The translations under genes and the position numbers were made by a program. Below the pieces are notes generated by a model. That model saw only the letters and a list, made by a program, of their open reading frames with translations, did not search any database and was not told the DNA's origin. This document shows positions 53,743 through 61,238 of a DNA stretch of 64,000 nucleotides, in pieces. Source of the DNA: Chitinophaga agrisoli (GTDB lineage: Bacteria > Bacteroidota > Bacteroidia > Chitinophagales > Chitinophagaceae); NCBI RefSeq assembly GCF_008386695.1, contig NZ_VUOC01000004.1:534327-598326 (forward strand). Reading direction: 5' to 3'. Within the stretch, counting starts at the first letter, position 1. Each line of letters starts with the position of its first letter.

Positions 53743-53763
53743 AAAAAGGGCCTTTCGGCCCAT
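53743..53763 (-). terminator. Terminator of the 58-residue ORF
   Basis: On the minus strand GGGCC-GAAA-GGCCC followed by TTTTT, 53 bases past the stop of the small ORF. It supports a separate short transcript. Confidence 0.7.
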
Positions 53764-53815
53764 TCCAATTCTATATAGCCAGACCCAATGACTGATCTGA
53801 TCAGATACTTAAGGA

Positions 53816-53992
53816 TCACATACCATTACCCTTATCATTTCCCATAAGACGCCGGATAAAGGCTACCAGCTTGTTAATGGTTCTCCCCCATCCATTGGCG
53901 CTGACGGTTCTCTGACCATTTGCAAGGTGGTTACTATCCCTCTTTACCGGCATTGGGGCGGGCGGATCAATTTGACTCAAAACTGTTTCCAT
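53816..53992 (-). CDS. 58-residue peptide with METxLSQIDPPAPMP leader
   Basis: Minus-strand ORF from ATG 53992 to TGA 53816-53818. The first 15 residues (METVLSQIDPPAPMP) differ in one position from the start of the GT2 enzyme. The rest is basic and polar (RDSNHLANGQRTVSANGWG, then a short helix with FIRRLMGND). It has its own duplicated upstream region with tandem 22-bp repeats, and a terminator downstream, so it looks like a complete small transcription unit. It could be a truncated leftover of a GT2-like gene, or a peptide whose leader is recognised by something. Confidence 0.55.
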   Translation of the reverse strand: METVLSQIDPPAPMPVKRDSNHLANGQRTVSANGWGRTINKLVAFIRRLMGNDKGNGM

Positions 53993-54264
53993 AAAAATTG
54001 GTTAGGGTAAAGTAACCGCGCCACCTCCCTCCTCCTCTTCTGAACTGGCCTCAGGAGGCAGCACGGTAATAAAAATGAAAAAAGCAGTATGTAAATTCAG
54101 TGCAGTAAAAGTCCATAAACTGCACCTACCGGTAAAGGCAGTAAATGGTTATTTTTAGTTTGGTAAAGCTTTGCCGTTAATGATTACGATGTAAAGATCG
54201 CTGAATATTTTTGACCTCCCGGTAGACAATCGGGTCAATTTTGGTGGAAAATCAGGTCAATTTT
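53948..54264 (-). repeat. Leader/upstream region copy B (58-residue ORF)
   Basis: Shares with 49537-49940 the coding start, the purine-rich tract, the sequence AAAATGAAAAAAGCA read on the plus strand, TACCGGTAAAG, the GTAAAGAT block and the tandem 22-bp repeats. Confidence 0.75.
54221..54263 (-). promoter_or_regulatory. Tandem 22-bp direct repeats, copy B
   Basis: Plus-strand units GGTAGACAATCGGGTCAATTT (54221) and GGTGGAAAATCAGGTCAATTT (54243) at 22-base spacing match copy A at 49897-49939. Confidence 0.5.
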
Positions 54265-54320
54265 GACCATTTGGGCTGCAAGGTGGGCAATCTGGGGTCA
54301 GGCGCCTGACAGCTGGCCCC

Positions 54321-54350
54321 AAAAAAGAAGGGCCGCGTTGAATGCCCCTT
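54321..54350 (-). terminator. Probable terminator of the 54407 gene
   Basis: On the minus strand AAGGG/CCCTT with an internal GC-rich pairing is followed by CTTTTTT, 57 bases past the stop. Confidence 0.55.
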
Positions 54351-54406
54351 TCTAACATTCTAAAACAACTATGAAACAAAAGAAAACAGACGCCAGACAA
54401 TGGCTT

Positions 54407-55075
54407 TTACGCCGGAGGACTGACTTCAACGATAGACAGCGCATTGAAGGCTCTTCCCAATAGCTTGTAATCCTTATTATTAATGCTCGTAATAAAACGC
54501 AGGCCCAACATCAGGAACACCGGATTGGAGCCGTTTGCCACAAATTCATGGTTCAGGGTAATGGGATCCCCGGTTGGCGCGTCCGATGGCAGCACTATTG
54601 ATTTTGTTCCATCGACCATCTTTTCACCTTTCGTAAAATCGATCACTGCCGCACCGGATACGATGATAACATGTGTGGCGCCGGCCGGCCGTTTCATCAT
54701 CCGCTCAGGGATAAATCTGGGAATAGTGATCGTAGCCATGCCGGCGGCCCGGTCTATTCCTGCAGCAAAAGGAGCGAAAAAGATGGATGTCAGCTTTGCA
54801 TCCTGGTTAAAATTAAAACCCCTCAGCAGCGAAATACCATCTGACGTGATGGTTCTCATGCCAAGACCATGCACGCGGTCCTTTTCGATCACCAATCTCA
54901 TGACCTGGTGCAATCTCGAGATAACTTTATTATCAAGGCCATCGGCAGATACGTATTTCGCTGAATCGAGCAGTAGTTTACCGGCTTTCGTACAACGGGC
55001 AAATTCAGCCGCAACTTTTCTGGTCTGTTCGTATACGGGATCATTAAGGAAGCGTTCCTTCTCTATGCCTTTCAT
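54407..55075 (-). CDS. Conserved protein of unknown function, paralogue of the 52574 gene
   Basis: A 222-residue protein from ATG 55075 (MKGIEKERFLNDPVYEQTRK), aligned with the other paralogue's start; an ATG at 55126 is an alternative. Shared blocks are RTITSDGISLLRGFNFNQD, IFFAPFAAGIDRAAGMATIT, IPRFIPERMMKRPAGATHVI and the terminus FNALSIVEVS. It is basic at the N-terminus and beta-rich later, with no signal peptide. The upstream 60-bp element is conserved at the same distance as in the paralogue (142 bases), so both genes likely respond to the same control. Confidence 0.75.
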   Translation of the reverse strand: MKGIEKERFLNDPVYEQTRKVAAEFARCTKAGKLLLDSAKYVSADGLDNKVISRLHQVMRLVIEKDRVHGLGMRTITSDGISLLRGFNFNQDAKLTSIFFAPFAAGIDRAAGMATITIPRFIPERMMKRPAGATHVIIVSGAAVIDFTKGEKMVDGTKSIVLPSDAPTGDPITLNHEFVANGSNPVFLMLGLRFITSINNKDYKLLGRAFNALSIVEVSPPA

Positions 55076-55216
55076 AAAAAGTAGCTTTAAAAGGTTAAAT
55101 AATCTGTATCCTGCTCCTGGATACATACCACCGAAGTCCTTATCACAATGAGACCTTTGTTGGAAAGGATCTGAGTGATATTATACTCCAATACTTTATT
55201 CTTTTCGGTTGATGGT

Positions 55217-55276
55217 GCAATAGTAAACTACCGCTGAACGTGAAAAAAATTCACCTGACATTTCTGGCGTTTTTAT
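55217..55276 (-). promoter_or_regulatory. Conserved 60-bp upstream element, copy B
   Basis: Matches 53385-53444 in its first 12 and last ~32 bases. It contains GTGAAAAAAATTCAC, a small inverted repeat. The rest of the 55127-55575 divergent intergene shows no gene. Confidence 0.5.
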
Positions 55277-55575
55277 CCGTTTTTGTGCAAAACGGGCGTT
55301 TTGGACAGGCGGGGTTTCTATCTCTGTGGGTAAAAACCAGGCATTTCAAATAAGAGAATTATACGCCATGGTGGAGGATCTACCCATCTAAATCCCAGGT
55401 TCTTCAGGGATATCACAAACGGTGAAAATCCAGCCACTTCCCCTTGCTTAATACATTATAAAAACACATATACTTTGGATATATTTCCGGTTGAGCATGT
55501 TTATTAACGATTTAATTTGCTGCCTGTAAAACACCATATCAATTTGAGATTAATTGTCTACAAACAAACATATCC

Positions 55576-55836
55576 ATGATTCCTAATGAACTTAACCCTG
55601 ACCAGCAAATGATCAAAGACGCGGTTTTAAACACAGTATTAGCCATTCTTGCCGGCAAGGGCCAACTTACGCCCCTGCTTAGCAGCCGCGAGATCATCCG
55701 GATCTTCCGGTTATCCGCCAGAGAGCTCTGTATGTTACGTGAACGCGGGCTTATACCCACCGCTAAGATCAGCCGCAGCTTCCGGTATAACCCGGCCGAT
55801 GTACTTGAACTATTACTTCATCAAGATCTGAATTAA
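55576..55836 (+). CDS. Helix-turn-helix (excisionase/MerR-like) DNA-binding protein
   Basis: An 86-residue protein. The C-terminal half LLSSREIIRIFRLSARELCM, then RERGLIPTAKISRSFRYNPA and DVLELLLHQ, has the layout of HTH_17/excisionase-type winged helices seen in Bacteroidota mobile elements. A frameshifted paralogue lies at 50247-50508 with identical organisation. Here it is followed not by the initiator-like gene but by a structured intergene and another small HTH-like gene. Confidence 0.75.
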   Translation: MIPNELNPDQQMIKDAVLNTVLAILAGKGQLTPLLSSREIIRIFRLSARELCMLRERGLIPTAKISRSFRYNPADVLELLLHQDLN

Positions 55837-55861
55837 TATGGTCTGTCATTATTCCTTTGCC

Positions 55862-55932
55862 TCGCCCAGGGATGACCACCTGCGATACTTAATAGCCGCC
55901 AGATACGGTGGTACACCTTATCGCAGAGGCGA
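55862..55932 (+). ncRNA. Nested inverted repeats between two HTH genes
   Basis: Three nested stems pair in order: TCGCC (55862-55866) with GGCGA (55928-55932), CTGCGATA (55880-55887) with TATCGCAG (55919-55926), and CCGCC with GGTGG around an AGATAC loop. The total is about 18 pairs. No T-run follows, so this is not a simple terminator; a structured leader for the 55970 gene or a small RNA is possible. Confidence 0.4.
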
Positions 55933-55969
55933 TTGCTCTTAACAATTTTTTACACCAAATCAATCTTAC

Positions 55970-56176
55970 ATGAAAAAGAATATACCTCAGCGGGTGGTTA
56001 TTCACTCAAAGGACATCCAGAATCTTACCGGGAAAAGCCGGCAATACGCAGGACAGTTGCTCCATGATATGAAGAAAGAACTTGGAAGAGAAAAGCGTCA
56101 ATATATTACGGTCGCGGAGTTCTGCGCGTTTACAGGTATAACAGTTGAAGCAGTTATGAAGTCTATGAGAAACTAA
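55970..56176 (+). CDS. Small HTH-like protein
   Basis: A 68-residue protein with IHSKDIQNLTGKSRQYAGQL, LLHDMKKELGREKRQYITVA and EFCAFTGITVEAVMKSM. The first half has the pattern of a DNA-binding helix-turn-helix (KDIQNLTGKSRQYAGQLL), a type often carried by integrative elements in Bacteroidota. It lacks other domains. Confidence 0.65.
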   Translation: MKKNIPQRVVIHSKDIQNLTGKSRQYAGQLLHDMKKELGREKRQYITVAEFCAFTGITVEAVMKSMRN

Positions 56177-56184
56177 AATGAATG

Positions 56185-56245
56185 CTCATCCGCAATATTG
56201 GTGTTATTGAATATAGCCTCGTGTAGCGGATGAGTATTTACATTT
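56185..56245 (+). terminator. Probable terminator
   Basis: A perfect 9-bp stem CTCATCCGC (56185-56193) / GCGGATGAG (56226-56234) is followed by TATTTACATTTG, directly after the small HTH gene. The 32-base loop is long. Confidence 0.5.
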
Positions 56246-56322
56246 GATTAACAGCTTGATATTGACATTATCAATATTTTTATGACCTCAAAATACTATT
56301 GAAGAACCAAACCCCGATTGTT

Positions 56323-56955
56323 ATGTTATCGTATCTTATGAAAACCCTGGATGGCGTACACCGTCCTTTATCATTCGAGCTAAGAGAAGCTATTGCCGGC
56401 ATCGTTCAGCACGCTAACTTCCGTAAAGGCGAGTACCTCCTTAAGCCCAGACAAACCTGTAACTACCTCTATTTTGTGCAATCCGGACTAGTAAGGGCCT
56501 ACGAAAAAGTGGAAAATGGGGAGATCACCCACTGGTTTATGCAGGAAGGAGATATGATCACCGCTCCCGAAAGTTTCTTCAACCAGGTTCCCAGCGATGA
56601 ATATGTACAAGCACTGGAGGATGTAGAAGTGTATTATATTTCCTATGAAGAAACAATGCGTCTTGTTGCGGAATACCGGGAATTTCTGCTGATATATGCT
56701 ATACTGATGGTCCGGTATTATCTCAAAAGTATACAACGGGAACGGGGATTGAGGCGATCTGCGGCAATCCGGTTTGCATCATTTGCTGTAAATCACCCCG
56801 AGTTAGCCAAACGGGTACCGCAGAAGTATATTGCCTCGTTCCTCGGGATGACAGAGCGGACTTATGGGCAGGTGAAGAAAGGAAGTACATTCAGACCATG
56901 GGTATTATTATCCTTAATTTATATGCAACTGTTAAGCTTCTTTCATTGGCGGTAG
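56323..56955 (+). CDS. Crp/Fnr-family cyclic-nucleotide-binding-fold regulator
   Basis: A 210-residue protein from ATG 56323; a TTG eight codons upstream is less likely. Residues 15-125 are a cNMP-binding-fold domain (FRKGEYLLKPRQTCNYLYFV, SGLVRAYEKVENGEITHWFM, GDMITAPESFFNQVPSDEYV). The helix before the DNA-binding domain is LIYAILMVRYYLKSIQRERG. The C-terminal HTH (RVPQKYIASFLGMTERTYGQ) is typical of Bacteroidota Crp-like proteins. The extreme C-terminus after KKGSTF is hydrophobic and unlike the usual SRIRKK ending, so a small 3' rearrangement is possible. Confidence 0.85.
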   Translation: MLSYLMKTLDGVHRPLSFELREAIAGIVQHANFRKGEYLLKPRQTCNYLYFVQSGLVRAYEKVENGEITHWFMQEGDMITAPESFFNQVPSDEYVQALEDVEVYYISYEETMRLVAEYREFLLIYAILMVRYYLKSIQRERGLRRSAAIRFASFAVNHPELAKRVPQKYIASFLGMTERTYGQVKKGSTFRPWVLLSLIYMQLLSFFHWR

Positions 56956-57121
56956 AGATACGGGCAATTGTTGCCTTAATAGGAAAAGTCCCCTCATTGT
57001 ACCACATCTTTGGCTTCGATACTACTATAGGGATTGAGTATCCCTTCGGGATCCGAGCACAGGGGTCTAATTCCGGGCGCCAAGTGCCCAGAATTGCCCT
57101 ACCTGCAGACTCTTGTGACAA

Positions 57122-57352
57122 CTACACACAGATAATTAACCTTACAATATAATCGTGCAGCTCCTGGCGCCGGGCCACATCCTTGGTAATGGCCAGCCGG
57201 CGGTGCAGGTTGCTAAGCGCACACATATTGCAATGGCAATCAAGACGCGGGGAATAGGTAAATACCTTACCGCAGACCATACAGATGAACTGTCCATATT
57301 CGGCCTCCAGGGAGGCACTTCTGTACCATAATAACTCCATGGTTAAAAACAT
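57122..57352 (-). CDS. Small Cys-rich, possibly zinc-binding protein
   Basis: A 76-residue protein with FICMVCGKVFTYSPRLDCHC followed by NMC, giving a CxxC plus CHCxxC arrangement that could bind zinc. The C-terminal half is basic/helical (LHRRLAITKDVARRQELHDY). ATG 57352 or ATG 57340 could be the start. No family is recognised and it might not be expressed. Confidence 0.4.
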   Translation of the reverse strand: MFLTMELLWYRSASLEAEYGQFICMVCGKVFTYSPRLDCHCNMCALSNLHRRLAITKDVARRQELHDYIVRLIICV

Positions 57353-57822
57353 TTAGATGGTAAAAAAAAAGCAAGCAGCAAAAAACAGCTTAGCGACCAG
57401 CCATTAGCGGCGTAAGCCCAGGCCAAAAGGAACGCGGAATAAATGCGTGGATTGATGCCGATGATGACTTGATGCGGCTGGTGCAGGATGCCCGGGCGGA
57501 GCGAAGCGGAGACGGGGTTAGCTGAGAGTTAGCACTGAAGCTTTATGCCGAACCTTTTGGCGGCCCTGTGCGTGGGACGCCGCAATAAATTTGCGAGGCT
57601 GTTTTTTGGCAGGTAGTTTAGTCCTTTTGCTGGAATAACTTTAGCACATTCTATGAATAGAAGATAAACGTTTGACCGCGAACAATCTGGGAGTACTTTC
57701 TCATATTTGCCCTATTAAGTTTGAAATTCTCTCTAACCTAGCGGAGTAGTTTTGGGAAAGCGTAAATATTTTACACCACCATCATGCATTGCCAATTCGG
57801 TGTATTTAAGAGATCTATTTAT
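57353..57822. other. Non-coding junction before the AT-rich cassette
   Basis: I see no gene. Around 57480-57640 the sequence is GC-rich; after about 57640 it becomes AT-rich and stays so through 63 kb. This is the likely left boundary of an acquired segment. I could not identify target-site duplications or a tRNA end. Confidence 0.4.
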
Positions 57823-59013
57823 TTATCGTAAATCTTCAGTATATTGACTGTAACTATACCTAACCGTTGAAAACTTACATTCCAAATATTCGGGTAGAGA
57901 GCTTGGGCGAATGGTATTTTTTACTCCTTTCTTATAAACAATAAGCTCATCATTCGCTATTTGATCAAGACAAGTAAGAACTAAATGCTTTTTAAGACCA
58001 GAACTAAAATTCATATCGCAACTTAGTGCATAATTAAGCTTATCAATGTCCAAATAGTTGATTCGGAACGGTCCTTGAAATTCATTCTTTTTGTTAGTCT
58101 CAAATTGGCAATTTTTCAGTTCAATTTTAGGTCTGTATTCTGCGAATGGTCCATTTCCATGACGCGTTTGATAAGCTCTAGAAACGTACACCACCTCTAT
58201 TTCCGAATGTCTATCCCAATTATTATTAGCCAGTAACTCAATGGCATTCTGACAGGTTGTGTTGCTCTTTGTAATGTAGGGGTAATTTCCAAAATTCCTA
58301 TCTAATAAAATCCCCTGAGCCCCTTCAAAGATGAAAGTTCCCCATTTGTTAAATGTATTAAAGATCTCCTTTTCCTGGACCATTTGAATAATGTTATTAG
58401 TCATTAGACCATAAAGTTTTTCTATATACCCCTCAAATTTCCGGTCCTCCGAATTATGATCAAATTGATCAAAGTCAAACCTTGTTTCCTCATTAATCTT
58501 ATCTTTATAATACTTTCTAATTTCCTTTAAGATCTTACCACGTTGCGAAACGGACAGTAGATCATTAAAAACTAGCGTCAGCCCAGTATTATCCAGTCTA
58601 TCAATGGTAGCACCAAACCCTAGCCCGCAACTCCCATATTTTCCGGCTCCACGGGTTGCTTCCAGTGCTCTGTTATAAAGTACATCATAATGAGTTGTTA
58701 TTGGGCACAAATTATCCACGTATAATTTTGGGACAACGGAGAGTGTTTGATATTCATAAAGCAAATATGCAGGGGAAAGCGTACAAAAACGACTCCAGTA
58801 TGTTGGCACATTTCGAAGCGTACCAGATCCAAAGCTGGAGAAAACATGTTTTTGGCCCATTTTAGTTACAACTGTATGGCCTGCCTGATGCCCTCCGTTA
58901 TAACGTATAACTATTGGGTTCTGAGAATTCATGCATAAATAGTCTGTTGTTAGCCCTTTCCCCTCATCCCCAAATGCCAAACCCACAACAATAAACGTTT
59001 TAACCGCCATCAA
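57823..59013 (-). CDS. Adenylosuccinate synthetase-like (PurA superfamily) enzyme, divergent
   Basis: A 396-residue PurA-superfamily protein; the start may be the first or second of two adjacent ATG codons. PurA normally joins IMP and aspartate using GTP. Conserved motifs: GLAFGDEGKGLTTDYLC (the P-loop, with the catalytic Asp), IRYNGGHQAGHTVV (catalytic His), GLGFGATIDR, FEGAQGILLDRNFGNYPYIT followed by KSNTT, and YQTRHGNGPFAEY. Differences: it is shorter than the ~430-residue housekeeping enzyme, and the aspartate-binding region (TTGRRRRTGW in E. coli) is replaced by FQGPFRINYLDIDK. The purine-handling part is therefore kept while the amino-acid-binding part is altered. It is last in the cassette, 19 bases after the kinase/deoxyribosyltransferase gene. 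Housekeeping PurA is unlikely in this context. Confidence 0.8.
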   Translation of the reverse strand: MMAVKTFIVVGLAFGDEGKGLTTDYLCMNSQNPIVIRYNGGHQAGHTVVTKMGQKHVFSSFGSGTLRNVPTYWSRFCTLSPAYLLYEYQTLSVVPKLYVDNLCPITTHYDVLYNRALEATRGAGKYGSCGLGFGATIDRLDNTGLTLVFNDLLSVSQRGKILKEIRKYYKDKINEETRFDFDQFDHNSEDRKFEGYIEKLYGLMTNNIIQMVQEKEIFNTFNKWGTFIFEGAQGILLDRNFGNYPYITKSNTTCQNAIELLANNNWDRHSEIEVVYVSRAYQTRHGNGPFAEYRPKIELKNCQFETNKKNEFQGPFRINYLDIDKLNYALSCDMNFSSGLKKHLVLTCLDQIANDELIVYKKGVKNTIRPSSLPEYLECKFSTVRYSYSQYTEDLR

Positions 59014-59032
59014 TTACATTTTAAGAGAAGCT

Positions 59033-60208
59033 TTACCAAGAGGCCTTGTATACAGCAGTTGACAAATCATTGGTTATCTCGCAATTTGAACCCTCAAGCA
59101 TCAAAAGATCTACCTCATTTATATTCTCCGCCAATAGTACCACTCTTTTACCAATTGCCCTCGCATAGCCCACTTCGAATAAAGTCCCTGGGTCCAAACC
59201 ATTAACTATGGCAAATATAACGTCAGCACTTTTTATGCCTTCTAAGTCCTGGCACGCAATGTCCAACGATTCTCCAAATCCAACATCATGAAATGGAGAA
59301 AACACCTGGTTTCCAAAACTTAATAAACAACTCCTGACTTCATTGATCAACCATCTCTCAGCGATGTTAAAAAAAGGTCCAGCAAGATATATTTTCTTTT
59401 TTTTCGATCGATCCGATAAAGCTTCGTAATGAGGGATATCGGTAGGAAGTGGTAGAAGCCTAGATTCACAATAATATGCCGTGAAACGCGATGCATACAT
59501 CGCGGAGTCAAATGCAGACTCTTTCTCAAGCATCCATTTCCAAGCAAAAGCGGCCGAAAATATATCACCTGATCCAATAGGCCAAACAGCTGATGTAGCA
59601 AAAACCGGTATTTTATGAATTCCACTGTCTTCTATGACTAACGCTCCACTTGATCCATTTTTTATGACAACCACCTCCGCTCCCTGGCTTTCCAAGAGGC
59701 TTCTTCCTATTTGCTCCAGGTCCACACTGTCTTTAAGTCCAGATATCAAACGCGCTTCATTCTGATTAACCAAAATTGCCAAATGTTCTGCAGTAGATTC
59801 AGTTTCTCTGAACCCTATACTATTTTGGGCATCATAAACTGCAAAGTCGCAAGAAACCTTGGCGGTTGCCTCTATCATTCCGTAATAAAGAATATTTTCC
59901 GCATCGATATCTGGCAAACTTACTTTTGGGCGGTCAAATATGGAAGATTGAAAAATAGGTGAAGATAATGGATGATAGTAATGGAACGAGACTGTCTCCT
60001 CAATAAGCTTAAAATTTGACACAATATTAAAATTATCGCATATACTTTTAGCAGCATCATATTTGTCTTTGCCAATACAGCTTGTAAACGATATTTTCTT
60101 ACCGGTGTTTGACAATGCCACGGCCGCCCTCAACCCCGAACCGTACAATTCACGGTATTGGGGCTCGATACAAAGTTCTAGGTACGTACCTCCTAAAATT
60201 TTAAACAT
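59033..60208 (-). CDS. PfkB-family kinase fused to nucleoside 2-deoxyribosyltransferase-like domain
   Basis: A 391-residue fusion. Residues 1-255 are ribokinase/PfkB-like: an N-terminal GSGLRAAVALSNTGKKISFT block, VNQNEARLI, VVIKNGSSGALV, and the phosphoacceptor motif WPIGSGDIFSAAFAW with catalytic Asp215. Residues 270-391 are nucleoside 2-deoxyribosyltransferase-like: KKIYLAGPFF, DLEGIKSADVIFAIVNGLDP and GTLFEVGYARAIGKRVVLLA with nucleophile-type Glu345. The second domain could cleave an N-glycosidic bond or act as a nucleotide N-glycosidase; the first could phosphorylate a nucleoside or sugar. It lies between a PurA-like gene and small unknown genes (6 bases after the 127-residue gene). A nucleotide-modifying role is inferred. 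Confidence 0.85.
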   Translation of the reverse strand: MFKILGGTYLELCIEPQYRELYGSGLRAAVALSNTGKKISFTSCIGKDKYDAAKSICDNFNIVSNFKLIEETVSFHYYHPLSSPIFQSSIFDRPKVSLPDIDAENILYYGMIEATAKVSCDFAVYDAQNSIGFRETESTAEHLAILVNQNEARLISGLKDSVDLEQIGRSLLESQGAEVVVIKNGSSGALVIEDSGIHKIPVFATSAVWPIGSGDIFSAAFAWKWMLEKESAFDSAMYASRFTAYYCESRLLPLPTDIPHYEALSDRSKKKKIYLAGPFFNIAERWLINEVRSCLLSFGNQVFSPFHDVGFGESLDIACQDLEGIKSADVIFAIVNGLDPGTLFEVGYARAIGKRVVLLAENINEVDLLMLEGSNCEITNDLSTAVYKASW

Positions 60209-60214
60209 AAATAG

Positions 60215-60598
60215 CTATTTTTGAGGTTTAACTACAACCTCGCAAGTATTTCCTCGTTTATTCTTGACAAGGGCAATGAAGACTTTTCCCTTTTTAAGGC
60301 ATTTAACTACCTCTTCCGATTCTGCCAGAATCAGATCGCCACAAATCTCATCCTCTAGATTATAAACAGATATACTGTTCTTCAGCCCCAGTCGCACAGA
60401 GAGACGGTCTCCAACATTCACCTTTCTTACTCCTGGTTTGACATTTTGGATAAGTGTATTCAGAACTAATCCATCGCAGTCATCTCCATTGGCATTTCCA
60501 TTTAATTCAGATGCTGACCGTGTTATTGGGTTCGTGTATTGAGAGTAGGGTTCGGCATCGCGCTGATAGTTACTGCGGCCACCGCCTTTTGCTGTCAT
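60215..60598 (-). CDS. Small protein of unknown function in the nucleotide cassette
   Basis: A 127-residue protein. Residues 1-40 are polar (GGGRSNYQRDAEPYSQYTNP). The rest alternates beta-strands (GLVLNTLIQNVKPGVRKVNV, DRLSVRLG, GDLILAESEEVVKCLKKGKV, FIALVKNKRGNTCEVVVKP) and ends with a small beta-barrel-like pattern. Three cysteines are present. It overlaps no neighbour but is only 6 bases from the PfkB-NDT gene, so it is probably translated from the same message. I do not recognise a family. Confidence 0.7.
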   Translation of the reverse strand: MTAKGGGRSNYQRDAEPYSQYTNPITRSASELNGNANGDDCDGLVLNTLIQNVKPGVRKVNVGDRLSVRLGLKNSISVYNLEDEICGDLILAESEEVVKCLKKGKVFIALVKNKRGNTCEVVVKPQK

Positions 60599-60642
60599 AT
60601 TATATTAATTAATGTTTATTATAACTACTTTAAATATATAGC

Positions 60643-60897
60643 TTAGCTATGGGTGGAGGCAGTAACGTCATCCACCACTCTTTTTCCGAGGCTGTTGAGT
60701 GACACCCCACTTTTTACGGCTGCAAATATGTCCTTTACCCAGCGACGACCATCGGAATTACGCCATCTGCCGAGGCCAAATTCCGACGACGATTCGAGAT
60801 ATATGAGAACTGCAGCATCGCATTGAAACCGTTTTACAAATTCTTCCAGAACTTGTTCATCAGTTAAGTCATTAAGGTAAGCTTGCTTCTTTAACAT
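60643..60897 (-). CDS. Small helical protein of unknown function
   Basis: An 84-residue protein (NDLTDEQVLEEFVKRFQCDA, LESSSEFGLGRWRNSDGRRW, VKDIFAAVKSGVSLNSLGKR). It is acidic at the start and basic later, with no recognisable motif, and is 44 bases upstream of the 127-residue gene. Likely the first gene of the four-gene unit. Confidence 0.6.
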   Translation of the reverse strand: MLKKQAYLNDLTDEQVLEEFVKRFQCDAAVLIYLESSSEFGLGRWRNSDGRRWVKDIFAAVKSGVSLNSLGKRVVDDVTASTHS

Positions 60898-61238
60898 GGA
60901 AATATATTTAATGAATACACAAAATTAACGGACTAGCATCGCGCAGCCTATGGGATTAGATTTGTATCACCATAACATTATTATCACCTCGGCTATCACC
61001 TTTTGAGTAAGTTTAGTATATTTTGCCGACAGCTCGTTTCCTGACCTATTTCTTTCTTTGTTTAACACAAATACAAAACATGCATTATTAGCAAGTACTT
61101 CAACGAAGAATATTAATACGTTTATTTTGAGGAATCTCCAATCTAATCGTTCCAATACAACAAATCTGTTTGAACAGTACATTCAAATCGATTAATAATT
61201 GACTTCTTTGATTGCTGATCGCCCTGACGTGAAAGATA
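60898..61238. other. AT-rich gap between the nuclease gene and the four-gene unit
   Basis: A 71-codon minus-strand frame at 60967-61182 has low protein-likeness and is probably noise. This gap likely contains a promoter for the 60897-57823 unit, but no clear TAnnTTTG was found. Confidence 0.4.

Noticed and set aside
57823-59013. Calling the PurA-like gene a phage PurZ (2-aminoadenine genome synthesis)
   Set aside because: The GDEGKG aspartate is present, whereas PurZ enzymes replace it; no dATPase or Z-specific polymerase is seen nearby.
60967-61182. 71-codon minus-strand ORF upstream of the 84-residue gene
   Set aside because: Composition resembles translated AT-rich noise and no start context or motif supports it.
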